In this document: positions 11,898 to 23,000 of the stretch, one piece after another
Layout: every line of letters starts with the position of its first letter
Position numbering within the stretch: position 1 is the first letter of the stretch
Assembly (NCBI GenBank): GCA_002081555.1
Contig: MZNV01001980.1
Coordinates: 1-44,628 of the forward strand
Length of the DNA: 44,628 nucleotides
Reading direction: 5' to 3'
From: Protostelium mycophagum
Lineage: Eukaryota > Evosea > Variosea > Protosteliida > Protosteliaceae
Position numbers and translations under genes: made by a program
Notes under the pieces: generated by a model
Databases searched by the model: none
Told to the model about the DNA's origin: nothing
Seen by the model: only the letters and a program-made list of their open reading frames with translations

Positions 11898-14840
11898 TTA
11901 CTTTTTATTCATGTTTGGGATCTGAAATGCCCGGAAGGGGGTGTCGTTGTCTTGGAGCTTGAAATTTCCTTCAATGCCATACTTGGCGTCAGACATGGCG
12001 CGGGATTCGGGGCGGACGCCGATTCGATCGAGGATCTTTGATGCAGAAGAGGGGATGATCGGTTGTAGAAGTATGCTCGTTATTCTGTGTGTATCAGAAG
12101 ATAGAAATAGACTCTCCAGAAAACGAGGTCATTGCGATGATGTAACTGTTGTTTTCATTCAATTCGTTCTTGAACATCTCAGCGACAAAGCCTGGTCAAT
12201 TTACAAGTTCAGATGATCACATTTTGAATGAAAATCCGAGATCACCTGATGGCTTCTAAGGTGATGTAAGTGACAATCGCCAGCCTCTTCCTCTCTTCTT
12301 CACTTCCTCCTGCTTTGATAGACTTTGCGGTTTTCCAAGGTTCATTCTGAGTGATGTATACGTTACCGTGGCGCACTCCCTCCATCGCCAAATTGGTCGC
12401 GGACGGTAGGTCGACGGCCTACAACGTTGTAGACGAATGAGAACAGAAGGGGTGGTCACCTCGTACAGTGGGATGACTTCGTCGTGCAGCGTAGCGAGGC
12501 GATTTATGATCACCTTGTCATCATCGTTGAGGTCTATTATGTCATCGTTAGAAGAAATCTCAGCGAAATTTCAACAGAAAAAACGAAAGATTTACCTTCG
12601 TCCTTTGGCTTGGGAGGGTATATCCCCTGGGGGTTTATGTGTGATGACGTCACTCTTCCCACCAGGTTACCATAGTTATCAGCCAATTCGCCCTTCAATC
12701 TGAGATATAATCTGTCCACTGAAAAGTCACCGTCCTCAACAAGACCTCCCTCGCTCAACAGAAAGAACCGGGTGGGGTCCTGAAATTTCGTCAAACCTTC
12801 CCAGAATTTTCGGGGAAATTTCCGGATAAAAATAGATGTACAGACTTACAAGTCCGAAGATCTTTATGACTTCCTCTGGTCCGACAACATTTCCGATGCT
12901 TTTAGACATTTTCCTCTTATTGACTAACCAGTGGGCGTGGACGACCTGTCTTACCGTGAATTTCACGATAAGATTATCCGTTATGTTAACGTGACGTTTG
13001 AAGACCGCGTACCAATTTTTTGGGCAGGGGGAGCCCCGCCGCCAAGAGAAAAGCGGGCCAGAAAATTGCGTGAAATTTCAAGATGTCTTTCCCTATGACT
13101 TGATAGTCCGCAGGCCACACCTTCTCGAAACCTTCTTCAGGATATCCTGCGAAATTTCAGAGAAATTTCAAAATATGACGATCTACAACGAGACCTGCTG
13201 CGGTGAGGTAGATGTTTAATGCGTCGAGCCAGACATAAATAGTTTGGGAGGGATCGTTTGGAACCTGAAAGACGTCACAAATCGTTTATGTTGTGATTAT
13301 TTTTTCTGCTGGTGCGAATCTACATCTTTCTGGCGGTAGAAAGTTCCACGACATTTCGGGCTTTGTGAATGACTTCGGGTGCATTATACAACATCTTTTA
13401 GAATATAGAAGAATGACGCAGACAATAATACGCATCCTTCATTCAGTAACATTTTTTCTGCCATTGCTACAAGTTACTCTTCTGAAAATCTTTCGAGATA
13501 TCATATGACATCTTACCTGTATCCCCCATGATGTCCTACTTCTCGATCTTGACACGGACAGATCAGTCAATTCGTCCTCCAAATACCTCCTTACTTCTAT
13601 CGCCCTATGCTTTGGAGTGATCCAATCTAACAAAAGTCTATCACGTGAAGATTCTGAGTACGGTTGCTTAACGTGAAGTCACGTGAAGTAACGGGTGATT
13701 TACGGCTTCAATAGAAGGAGATATTAGTTTTGAGCAATGATTTTTCGCATTTTTATGAAATTTAAATGAAATTTCGTAGATACTAAAATCATCATAAGTG
13801 AGGAATTTCACCTGGATTTTGGTCCATGTAATCGAGAATTGGCTGTCTGAATGCTGACAATTTAAATCTGTAATTCTCTTCTACAACCTGACAATTTTAT
13901 TTTCGAATATTTGTTTGCTGTTTTGATGCTGATTATTTTAAAAAATAAAATCGATTGGCTGCAGCACAGCCACAATGTTTTTATGTGTATTTTTGAAAAT
14001 TCAATGAAAAGTGCGGGTCACGGGCCACCCGTGATGACGTCAACGATTCTGATGGTTGTAGAGTGATGATGTCCCACCCACTCAAGCCTATGACCACTTT
14101 CCAAGGAAATGCGTTCGTAGACACCGGGTTCGATCTCCAACTGTACAATCTCATTTTTTGATTCGTTTTGATTCGTCGATGTGTATCAATCAATCATTTG
14201 TCATGGATCACCTGCATTGAGTTCTTCTCTGTAATGAAAGTCTCATCGCTAACAGAGTACCAACCTGTGTTGATCAGATATGCTTTTGATTGTGTCTGTA
14301 CCTTCATGTTTATCGAGGTAAATGTACCCCTTCTCTTTCAGATCATTCCACATCTTTTCTTGCATCAGGGATGGTGTTGTATTGTTACGATTACCTTCTC
14401 CACTGTCTTCTTATGTCTCTCACTCGTCGTTCTCATAAAAAGATCGAATGAGATGTCTGCTGCTTTGGCTGAATTGAAGAACTCATTCGAGTACTTGTCA
14501 CACAATTCTTGTGTTGATTTAAAACCTCCCTTCTCTGCGGCTTGTTGGACCTAACATGATTTCAGATCAGGAAGTAAGATACCATGTTGACCTTTAAACC
14601 ATGTTCATCTGTTCCTGTCATGTATACTGTCTCTCTTCCGGACAATCTGTTGAAACGAGCCAATGCATCAGCTAAAGTAGTTGAATAGAGATGGCCAATG
14701 TGTGGTGAAGAATTGACGTAGAATATTGGTGTCGTGATCAAGACTTTCTTTGTCTGTGAAGATGATCGCAGTGAGATCGACAGAGATGGGAATCTCAAAC
14801 ATGTTTGATTCCTTTGCAAGAGTCCTCTGAGCGAAATCAT
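11898..14840 (-). CDS. Methionyl-tRNA synthetase, mitochondrial type
   Basis: A class I synthetase that charges tRNA-Met. The N-terminus ([20 protein letters not shown]) is rich in Arg and Ser and lacks acidic residues, as expected for a mitochondrial presequence. The catalytic core begins [20 protein letters not shown], containing the HIGH signature as HIGH, and continues with [21 protein letters not shown]. The second signature is [10 protein letters not shown], encoded around 12890-12915 after [10 protein letters not shown]. The C-terminal helical part ends [19 protein letters not shown] and then a short FxI-rich tail. There is no obvious C-terminal EMAP-like tRNA-binding domain, as in MARS2-type enzymes. 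The start is supported by the presequence; the divergent DSP gene begins 88 bp away. Several introns fall in the 40-100 nt range, and some in the middle of the gene are longer. Confidence 0.93.
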
Positions 14841-14928
14841 GATTTCTCATATCATTTGAGAGTGAGGCTGCTTGTAGAATCGATGTGTGATTGACATCCG
14901 AACTCGATTCTGAGTGTCACAACGTATA

Positions 14929-15585
14929 ATGCATACATTCAACTCCAGCATCGATGAAGTCCTACCGAATCTCTTTTTAGGTAATTGGAGAGCTGCACAG
15001 ACAAAATCTCTGTTGGACGAGCACATGATCACACACATATTAACCATCGCAAAGCACATATACCCTGAGTATCCAGATGTATGAATTATTTTTTGAATTG
15101 AATTGATCGTCAGCACCTATTGAACATGTCAGGATTATGAGTACAAAGTTGTCGATCTCTTAGATGATGAATATGAGGACATCATTAGCTTATTTGAAGA
15201 GTGTTTCCAATGGATCGATGAAAACATAAGACGAGCTGGAACAGTTTTTGTACACTGGTGAGGAGTTTCAGGAATGATAAATAAGTAACAATTCCAGTGC
15301 AGCAGGAGTGTCGAGATCAGCAACAATAGTGATCGGATATCTCATGTGGTCGCGAAAAATGTCTCTAAAAGAGGCAGAACAATTTGTGAGGTGAGCACCC
15401 TTTCTATCATGTTGTAAATGACACCACCAAGATCAAAAAGATCAGTAATTGGACCAAATGATGGCTTCATGTATCAATTAGCCATGTATGAAGAAATGTC
15501 CCTCCGCATCGATGAAGAGAATGATCGCTACAAGCAATGGAAAGAACACCGCAATGCGGTCATTGATCGCCTTATGGACTCTTAG
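14929..15585 (+). CDS. Dual-specificity protein phosphatase (DSP/DUSP family)
   Basis: This is a compact Cys-dependent phosphatase for phospho-Tyr/Ser/Thr. Four exons give about 160 residues. The start MHTFNSSIDEVLPNLFLGNW matches the beginning of the DSP catalytic fold (I...LFLG...A). Then come ITHILTIAKHIYPEYPD, DYEYKVVDLLDDEYEDII with the general-acid Asp region, and the signature VHCAAGVSRSATIVIGYLM, where HCAAGVSR fits HCxxGxxR with the nucleophilic Cys and the Arg present. The Cys codon lies right after a splice junction (intron about 15258-15297). The C-terminus is a charged helix (EENDRYKQWKEHRNAVIDRLM). No substrate-docking domain is visible, so this is a small atypical DUSP. Its start is 88 bp from the divergent MetRS start, implying a shared promoter. 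Confidence 0.94.
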
Positions 15586-16524
15586 GATTGTGTAGATTCA
15601 TTTGCAATAATAAATTTTGTAAGCAATATTGCTGGGCATCCACTGAAAGTTCAAACAGCTTCTGAAACCACATAAATCTCGAATGTACATATTAACTGTT
15701 AACAAGCTATTTTATATGGAGCTGCTGAGAAGTCATAACGGTCCTCTCTTGTTGAAGATTGAATGAAATCTGTGTCAACATGTTAAAACACCCCCCTCTA
15801 TCTTAAATTTTGAATTTGATTTTTGCTGCAGCACTTTAGACAGCTGCCACACTTTGCACGAGGGCTTCTCGCATCACCCGCCACACATGTGTTCCGTTGT
15901 CCCTTTTGGTCATGCCCTTCATAGACATGGTGAAAGCCAACAGAGTGGAGATGTATGAGAGTTAGAGAACATAGAGGTGTTTCGAAATGTTTATCTGGAG
16001 GTACCCCTCTGTTGCTGGTTCAATCATTGTTCAGTGCATTACCCCTCATCACCACACGAGATAAAAAAGCTTCGCCGATTTTGGATGGCTATAGAAGAAC
16101 GCTTAGCCTTGTTATTCAAGGAGATTGGGCTAGATGGACGATTGTGGATGACATAAGCAACTCGTATGACACTTCTGAACACTTCTTCTCTTGAGTAGTC
16201 ACCGAGATGAAGAGACTGTGAGCCCATTAAAGACCCTCAGAACACAAGTTGGCTGGGTGAGTCATTGCGAAATTGATAGGCAGAAGCTTTCCTATTCAGG
16301 GATCAAAGGGGTGAGGATATCTTGCAAGCGTCATTGGTCAACGATTCACTTCAAAGGCAGCTGTTGAATTCCCAAGTTCTTTGACCCAGTGAGGTCGTAC
16401 AGTGTAAACAAACATTTTACGACCATTCGACGCCACATTCTTTGTTGCATAACAATTCAACTCCAATCGACAACACTTTTGTTTGCAAAACTGATAATGA
16501 TTTCAAATTCTTGCGCAGCAGCGT
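15586..16524. other. Region with no confident gene; open frames on both strands
   Basis: An AATAATAAA run near 15605-15613 probably ends the phosphatase transcript. Farther right, a minus-strand segment (about 16227 back to 15830) has an ATG frame followed by a plausible 44 nt GT...CAACAG intron and then several competing open frames, one ending MREALVQSVAAV before a stop. The opposite strand is also open (about 15955-16194). None of these resembles a family I know, so I do not call a gene. Confidence 0.4.
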
Positions 16525-16929
16525 ATGCCCGACAATAGGAGAGAAAAGAACCCAGGGAAAGGGTTTATGGAAATGGTACATGTCAAAGTGACATTAACCG
16601 TTGCGGTTTCATGAAATGTTTCACCGTGCCAAGCGTGATAGAACCCTCCAAAGACGTTAGTGGGGGAATCCAAGATTTGGAAGACGCAGCAAACGTCGAA
16701 CAACGGTCATTTCTGGAGTAACGACGACATGCCCAGCCAACTTAACAAGAGACGCACCACAAAGAGTGCCATTGGTCCTCAGAGAACAATAGCAAGGAGG
16801 CTATTCGCCGTGACTGATGAACAGATTTTGGCGGGAGAAGCCTGGTTCCAACGGCAGAGGGAGCTCTTGAGAAAGAGGGAGCAGGAGTTTATGGAGAGAT
16901 ATGAGATCATAGGAGTGCTGGGAGAGTGA
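16525..16929 (+). CDS. Small basic hypothetical protein
   Basis: I do not recognise this gene. ATG 16525 opens MPDNRREKNPGKGFMEM. A candidate intron (16576-16641, GTACAT...GATAG) joins in phase 0 to a long exon reading NPPKTLVGESKIWKTQ... and ending YEIIGVLGE with a stop at 16927-16929. The product is about 112 residues, basic, and ends in a long charged helix (AWFQRQRELLRKREQEFMER). The coding-like composition of the last 65 residues is the best support; the first exon and its non-consensus donor are weaker. If the intron is wrong, an internal ATG at 16729 would give a 66-residue protein. No membrane segment or signal peptide is seen. Confidence 0.5.
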
Positions 16930-17219
16930 AGAAAGCTGGTCATCATCATGTATATAGACATTGCATCGGTCTCTGTGGAAGGTACCGACCGCTGATAAAG
17001 TTTCTATCGAAGCGATCTTCTTATACTTTTTGGAACTTTGTCGGATTCACGCTAAACTCTCTGGCACTGTCGTTCACATGCTTCATGCGCGGGTGGCTTG
17101 TGTCTTACAGAGAAGAAGATCGATTAAATCTCATATTTTATAGTGCATCATAAGCTTTGGCCACTGTCTCTGTCGAATTCCATTTGTCTCCAGTCCGTAG
17201 AGTATCACATCTACAACAG
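16930..17219. other. Convergent 3' intergenic region
   Basis: About 290 bases lie between the end of the small plus-strand gene and the end of the GDAP2-like gene. Open frames on both strands are short and without family resemblance. I see no RNA gene or clear repeat. Confidence 0.45.
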
Positions 17220-19670
17220 TCAATCTCGTTGAAGATCGGTTCTTGATTGCACATGCACATTGACTCGAGATCTGATCATCGCGCAGTAGTAGAGAGAACA
17301 ATATCTTAACACAAATATATTCAAAATCCAACCTGTAGATCTCCGGTGTCACTCGGAGTTGCTCTGCCGTGAAGAACTTGAATAATTCCTTCAGACTCGG
17401 TGTGTAGAATAACTTTTCCCGAAGAGCTGCACTCATGAACGGAGAGAACATGGCTTGCATAAACTTCATCAAGAATGTCGAATGAACCACATAACATCCC
17501 AACAGATTCCGAGAAAACCTGTCAAATGTCAGGAACGTCAAAGTGTCAAAATGTCAGTTGACATCAGTCTTGAAGGGCAAAATGCTGTGCGCTGCAAAAA
17601 TAATTTTAAAAAAACAAAAACTCACTTGACATCAAAGAGGCGATGGAGCAACTTGAGCCAGTTGTAGTCGGGTACCGGCCTGTTGTTCATGTCCGAATGA
17701 AAATAAACTGTTGGAAATTATTTTTTTGAATAAAAATAAAATGTTTCACTCACTAAGTACGAATTTCTTGCCCCTCACAGAATCCATCACCTTGAAAAAA
17801 TTTCAAAAAAATAAAAAATTGTCAGGAATTTTAAAAAAATTTCTCGCTCGGAGTTTTTCGACAATTTTGGATTGTCAAAATCTCATCGATCTACAACGGT
17901 GTAAAGGCGCATACCTTGATCATATATGTCAAGACTCTCTGTAAACTGATCTGTTGAGGAATATGCCTTCCCACCACAGTGATGATTGGGTCCCCCATCC
18001 TTCATCTTTCAGTGAAATTTCATTTGGATTTGTGACGAAAAATATTTTTCACCGAAAAAATTTTTAAAGAAATTTCACAACGAATAAATAAATTCAAAAA
18101 AAATTCACTTGTCAACGCCGCTCTTGTAGATAATATTCAATGCCTCTATATCTTTCAAATCGATCACTTGTGACTGAGCAAGTATCCTTTCATAAAGCCT
18201 CTCTATGTCGGAATTTTCGGGGGTGTCGGGCGAGGCATGGAAAACTGAGTATCTACAACCAGTCAAAATTTCACAAATTGAATTTTCCATTTTTTCAAAG
18301 TTGAAAATTTCTAAAATAAATGAAGAAATCTAACCTTTTGGAAGCATCCGGTGAATCGGTCATGTGTGTTAATCCGGATTGGCTGATTTCCTTGGCTTTT
18401 TGGTTCAAAACTATCCGGACTCTCGGAGATTCCGGAATTTCGGGAGATTTTTGCACCACCTCGGGTTCGTCTTCCGAATCCGATTCCGAATCCGATTCCG
18501 AATGCGCGGCGCCCGGAAAAGCTGCAATGCGGATCTAAAGGATTTTATTTTATTTTTAGATTTTTTTTAGATTTTTTTTGAGCCAGAGAAAAATCGAAAA
18601 GTTCTAAATTCAGGAAAAAATCAATAAATTGTACAAAAAATAAATGTACCTTTCTCTCTTCTACAACGGGTTCACCATGCTCATTGCCCACATCTTCTGG
18701 CAGCAAATCAATCGCTTTCTGTTCTTCCTCGAAATTTCTGGGAAAATACACTGGGATGAGCTGGTGACGTTTCAACATAGTTGTAGAACAGTTAGATTAC
18801 GTACTCCTTGGAAAATATCGTGACTGGCCTTTGTGTTAAAACAGAGAATAATACGGTCGACTTGGTCCCCATAATGCTGCAAAAATCGATAGACGGTTCC
18901 TGTGTTTTTTAGAATTTCAAACCTCGATTTTTGGCGGGAAAATTTTTCAAGGAAAATGAATTCTGGCAGACTCACTTAGAGCGATGTGAGCAGCGACAGT
19001 GTCAGGAAAGCCTTTAGCGGTTGAACTTAGTGTGGGTAAACCGATGGTTCTGATGCCATTCTCACGAGCACAATGCAGGGTGCTTCTGTAACAGCAAAAG
19101 AGAGCGTTTTCTGCTGCATAACGGAATCGATCGTGATAACGAGGGCCTACAGTGCTGATAATGGTTAGTGGGATTAAAAAACATCAGTGTTTGATCCTCT
19201 ATTAACATGGAAAATCAGCTCACTTGATGATGTATGTGCAAGGCAATTCATAGCCAGTAAGTAGCCTTGCCTCTCCTGTTTTACATGCTGCTTCCGTCAT
19301 CAAACAGCCGATCAGACATCACAGCACAGCAGAATGAAGTACTCACGGTCTTGCTTTTTGAAATCTGCCAGAAACTTTGGCCCAGCCATTTGGAAGACAT
19401 TTTGTGTAAAGTTACTGGGATCTCTGTTCGCGTCCGCGACAGGATGAACCAGGGCATCTACTCTAAGATATAGCGGATTAACAGATGTGACAAACACCTA
19501 AGCCGCTAAGACACCAGATCCTTTCCATGAGAACGCACCTTGTTGTTGATTGTAGAATCGAATGGAAATCTAGATCGTGTCGCTGGAACCGGTGACTCTT
19601 TATACTCCATAGAATCCTGCCATGATGGAAGAGTATCAGCATCAACGATGTCTGCCACTTGGTTGGTCAT
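17220..19670 (-). CDS. GDAP2-like protein (macro domain plus CRAL-TRIO/SEC14 domain)
   Basis: The protein pairs an N-terminal macro domain with a C-terminal SEC14/CRAL-TRIO lipid-binding domain, the GDAP2 layout. The start MTNQVADIVDADTLPSWQDS matches the VDVDTLPSW opening of animal GDAP2, so ATG 19670 is preferred to an in-frame ATG at 19709. The macro part contains YLRVDALVHPVADANRDPSN, FQMAGPKFLADFKK and, farther on, VYRFLQHYGDQVDRIILCFN. A Ser/Asp/Glu-rich linker with a 12 bp DNA repeat (about 18475-18505) follows. The C-terminal domain has FHSDMNNRPVPDYNWLKLLH, a block NLLGCYVVHSTFLMKFMQAM and LREKLFYTPSLKELFKFF. The last exon ends at TGA 17220-17222. Function is uncertain even in animals; a lipid-regulated ADP-ribose-related role is only a guess. 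Confidence 0.9.
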
Positions 19671-20075
19671 CTTCAACGAGCCTTTCTTCGGATGGATCAC
19701 CAAAAACATGCGAAAAACACGCGAAGCATCAAACTACAACTGCCCGTTTTGACATCAATTGCCCGCCATTGACGTCATGTTTTACGGTTGTTACCGTGTA
19801 CAACATCCACTGAGGTCCTTCAAAAGAGAAATTGTATTCAGTGCAGATTGGACGGATTTCTGGACACCCTCTGTAGAGACTCCTCCCTCTTCTCTGTTCT
19901 AAATATAAACTCGTGCCCTTCTCCTCGGAAGTTACCGTGTCTGTGCGTTATCAGCCGCGTTTGGGTTGGATCACGGTAAGATGACGTGAACATCGCGGTA
20001 AGAAACCGGCAAGTGCGTTTTTGAAGGTCTCTGGTGCTTCGCTACAAGGACACAAAACACTCATAAAGACGTCAC

Positions 20076-23000
20076 TTACATGCAACTACATCCGCACCCA
20101 GTGGGACAGGCGTCCTCCTCTTGAAACCAATTAGACATGTGCTTCGTGTGTCCTCCGTGTCCGCAGACGAGGCAAAAGCTGGAGGATCCTTTTACTCGTC
20201 AGTATTCACCTAAAAGCTTCTCTGGCGTCTTGCTCGATTTTGAAAACAACTATACGGTTGATTACCGTAAAAATCACGGTAGGAAACCGTGAACGTGCGA
20301 TCACACAAGACAAGTTGCACGAGATAGAATTGAAATGTCACCTTTGACAGCCAAATGACATATGACACATTTGAAACCCCAGTCTTTACAATTGACGCAG
20401 TACATCCCGTCTTCCCGCAACTCCCGCACCCCCCTTCCAACTTCCAACCCCAGGAAGCGATTACAACTGTCAAAGTCAATACGATATCACGTCATGACGT
20501 CGTACCGAAGGCACAAGGGGCTGAATCCTATTGAAGACTTGGCCAAATCTTGTTGTGGTTGTTGAATGAATTTTAGAATCTCCGCCCGTTTATCCAACAG
20601 CTGCCACCGAAATAAAATCTCTGCGTAATAAGATCTACGAGAACATTCAGCGAAATTTCCAGGAGATCTTGGTGAAAATTCGGGTAAATTTCACCTGTAT
20701 TTGTCGTAGGTGTCCTTTTTAGATGTGTCTAATAATAGATTTCTATGAGAATTCACAGAATTGAATCTGTTGGTGTTTTGTGTAGCGGAGGGAACAAACT
20801 CTAAAACACAAGATAAGATGGCCAGTGACTGTATGTCCCTCAACCTCTCATAGTGTGTGAATCTACAACTCGTCAGCGTCTCAATATTTCGTGCCGTGGC
20901 GCAGTGTAGATATACGTAAGAGTCCGTGAGAAGAACTTTCTCTGAAGAATAGAAGTGAAATATACTGACATCGATTGGAGGAGCCTTCTGGTGATGGGAT
21001 GCTTGGCCCACGGTGTCCTACCTAAAACTTGCTTCTCGTCCGGGTTGTAGACGAGTGGATCCATCATCTCTTTCAAAGCCATCCACACCTTATTTTCATT
21101 ATTTTGAGAAGCCGAAGTGAATTTTCAGGATTTTTTCCGACTTGTCTTGAAGAGATTTCTTTGAAATTTTCGTGAAATTTTCGTGAAATTTTCGCGAAAA
21201 TTCTCTCTTGTAATTACATAAAGTCTAAACAAAATTGTACCTGTTGTAGATCTTTACGATCTACAACCGCCGCGGCTTCTGCGTTATGACTGCAAATCTC
21301 TGGAATACTTCCGGCTAACCTGCAAATTTCAACGAAATTTCCGTGATGATTCGGAATGTCCCGGCTCACCTGTAAGATCTGGCTAGTTGTAGATTCTGTG
21401 GCATCAGATAAGACAGATCTCGACAATATATACTCGTATTAATCGGCATCAATTCCGATTTTCTGGTGTGTGACGTACCTGCATATTTTATTTATTTTTA
21501 ATAATAAAATTTTACAGAGTTATTTTCCATTGAATTTTTCCAATTCTCAAGAATAGACGATTATTTTGTCAATTTGACAAGACTCCAAAGATATTCAACA
21601 CAACAATGCATCATCATACCTATGATGAGATCATCATCGTAATCATTGTCGTTGTTTCCGAATAATGCGATCTGCCCGGAGGTTCTCAAATTCGGATCTG
21701 ACATTGTGTACGTCTGTGTGGGTGGCGAGATCGATAGATTTGTCGTCTACAACGAGTCAGAAAATTTTCATATTTCCAAAAATAAAATTAAAAAAATTCC
21801 AACTTACATCAAAGTCCAAAGTCATGGAGTCAGAGCTTCCGTGTAATTCTATCTGATTGTTGATCGGGTTCGAAATATGCTGTGAATAATTCTGTCCGGA
21901 ATAAAAATAATCCGAAAAAAACGCGGAAGATTCTTCCGAGTTTCCGAGTGCGGACTCTGCTGTAGGGGGTTTCGACATGTAATTCTAATTATTTTCAGAA
22001 TTCGAATTTTTTTGAATTTTTCTCGACATATAATAATTTTTTAATATTTAATTCTAGATTTTTTCAGAATTCGAATTTTTTTAGATTTTTAAAATAATTT
22101 TAAATCACATTTCGAAATGTTGGAAATTACACTTGAATATTTTACCTTAAGATCCCTGTAAGTCTTGAGGTTTCTGGAGTTGTAAGCACCACGGATCCTG
22201 GAGAACCTAATATTCTGGAAGTAATACAGATGCCCTATCCATTTTCATTCAAAAGAAACTCTCAAACTTTTTAACATGGGTATTTCAACATTTAAATTGT
22301 TGAGATATTCTGGTCAGTTGTAGACTGACCTGTCGCTGAAAAGACGGCGCCACTTGTTCTCGGACATGGTATCTCTTCACTTTGATTATTACGGTTCGGT
22401 GTGGCCGCGGGGGCCTGCGGCGGAGTCGGTCCTTCCACTTCCTCGATATCTGCGTGATGTTAACGAGAAGATCTACGGTAAGGAAGGAGAAGATCTGCGG
22501 GAAGAGAAATACCTTGGATGAGATCTGAGAGATGTTGTAGACATTGAAAGAGGCAAGGACGGTTGTGTGTCACGTGGAACATCGCGATGTCTGAAAGTGA
22601 CTGGAATCTGTCAGTACATTCTGGGATAATGCTCCATCTACAATTGGTGACGAAGAATCTGACCCACCTCCACGATCTTAGATTGGTTCTGGGTTGTCAG
22701 GGAGACCGGAGGAATGAAAGAAAACCCCGGGGGCGCGGAGTTTGGATAGAGATGTGGGAAGGTGATCCTCATGCGAATTTCACGTGAATTGATCACGTTA
22801 ACCGTCACGAAACGATCGGAAAACGAATTCTCCATGACTTCAATATTCCTGGGAACTTTTTTCTCCAAAGTCAATAATTCCTGAGAAATCAGATCTTTCT
22901 GGGTATCGTATTTATTTCATTTGAAAATCCAAAATAAAATTAATTATTTTTCTCGCAACTGTGAACTACACAAGTGTAGAATGATGCATAAACGAACAAG

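Noticed and set aside
14115-14140. tRNA B-box-like GGGTTCGATCTCC
   Set aside because: Lies in the MetRS gene, with no matching A box or cloverleaf upstream.
15955-16194. Plus-strand open frame with LSLVIQGDWARWTIVDDIS
   Set aside because: No splice partners, no family resemblance, and the opposite strand is equally open.
18475-18505. Tandem TCCGAATCCGAT repeat
   Set aside because: Encodes the SDSESDSESD linker of the GDAP2-like protein; an ordinary low-complexity coding repeat.
21243-21267. Perfect inverted repeat GTTGTAGATC-TTTAC-GATCTACAAC
   Set aside because: It is coding in WDR59 (VVDRKDLQQ); codon use alone explains it, although it is counted in the octamer excess.
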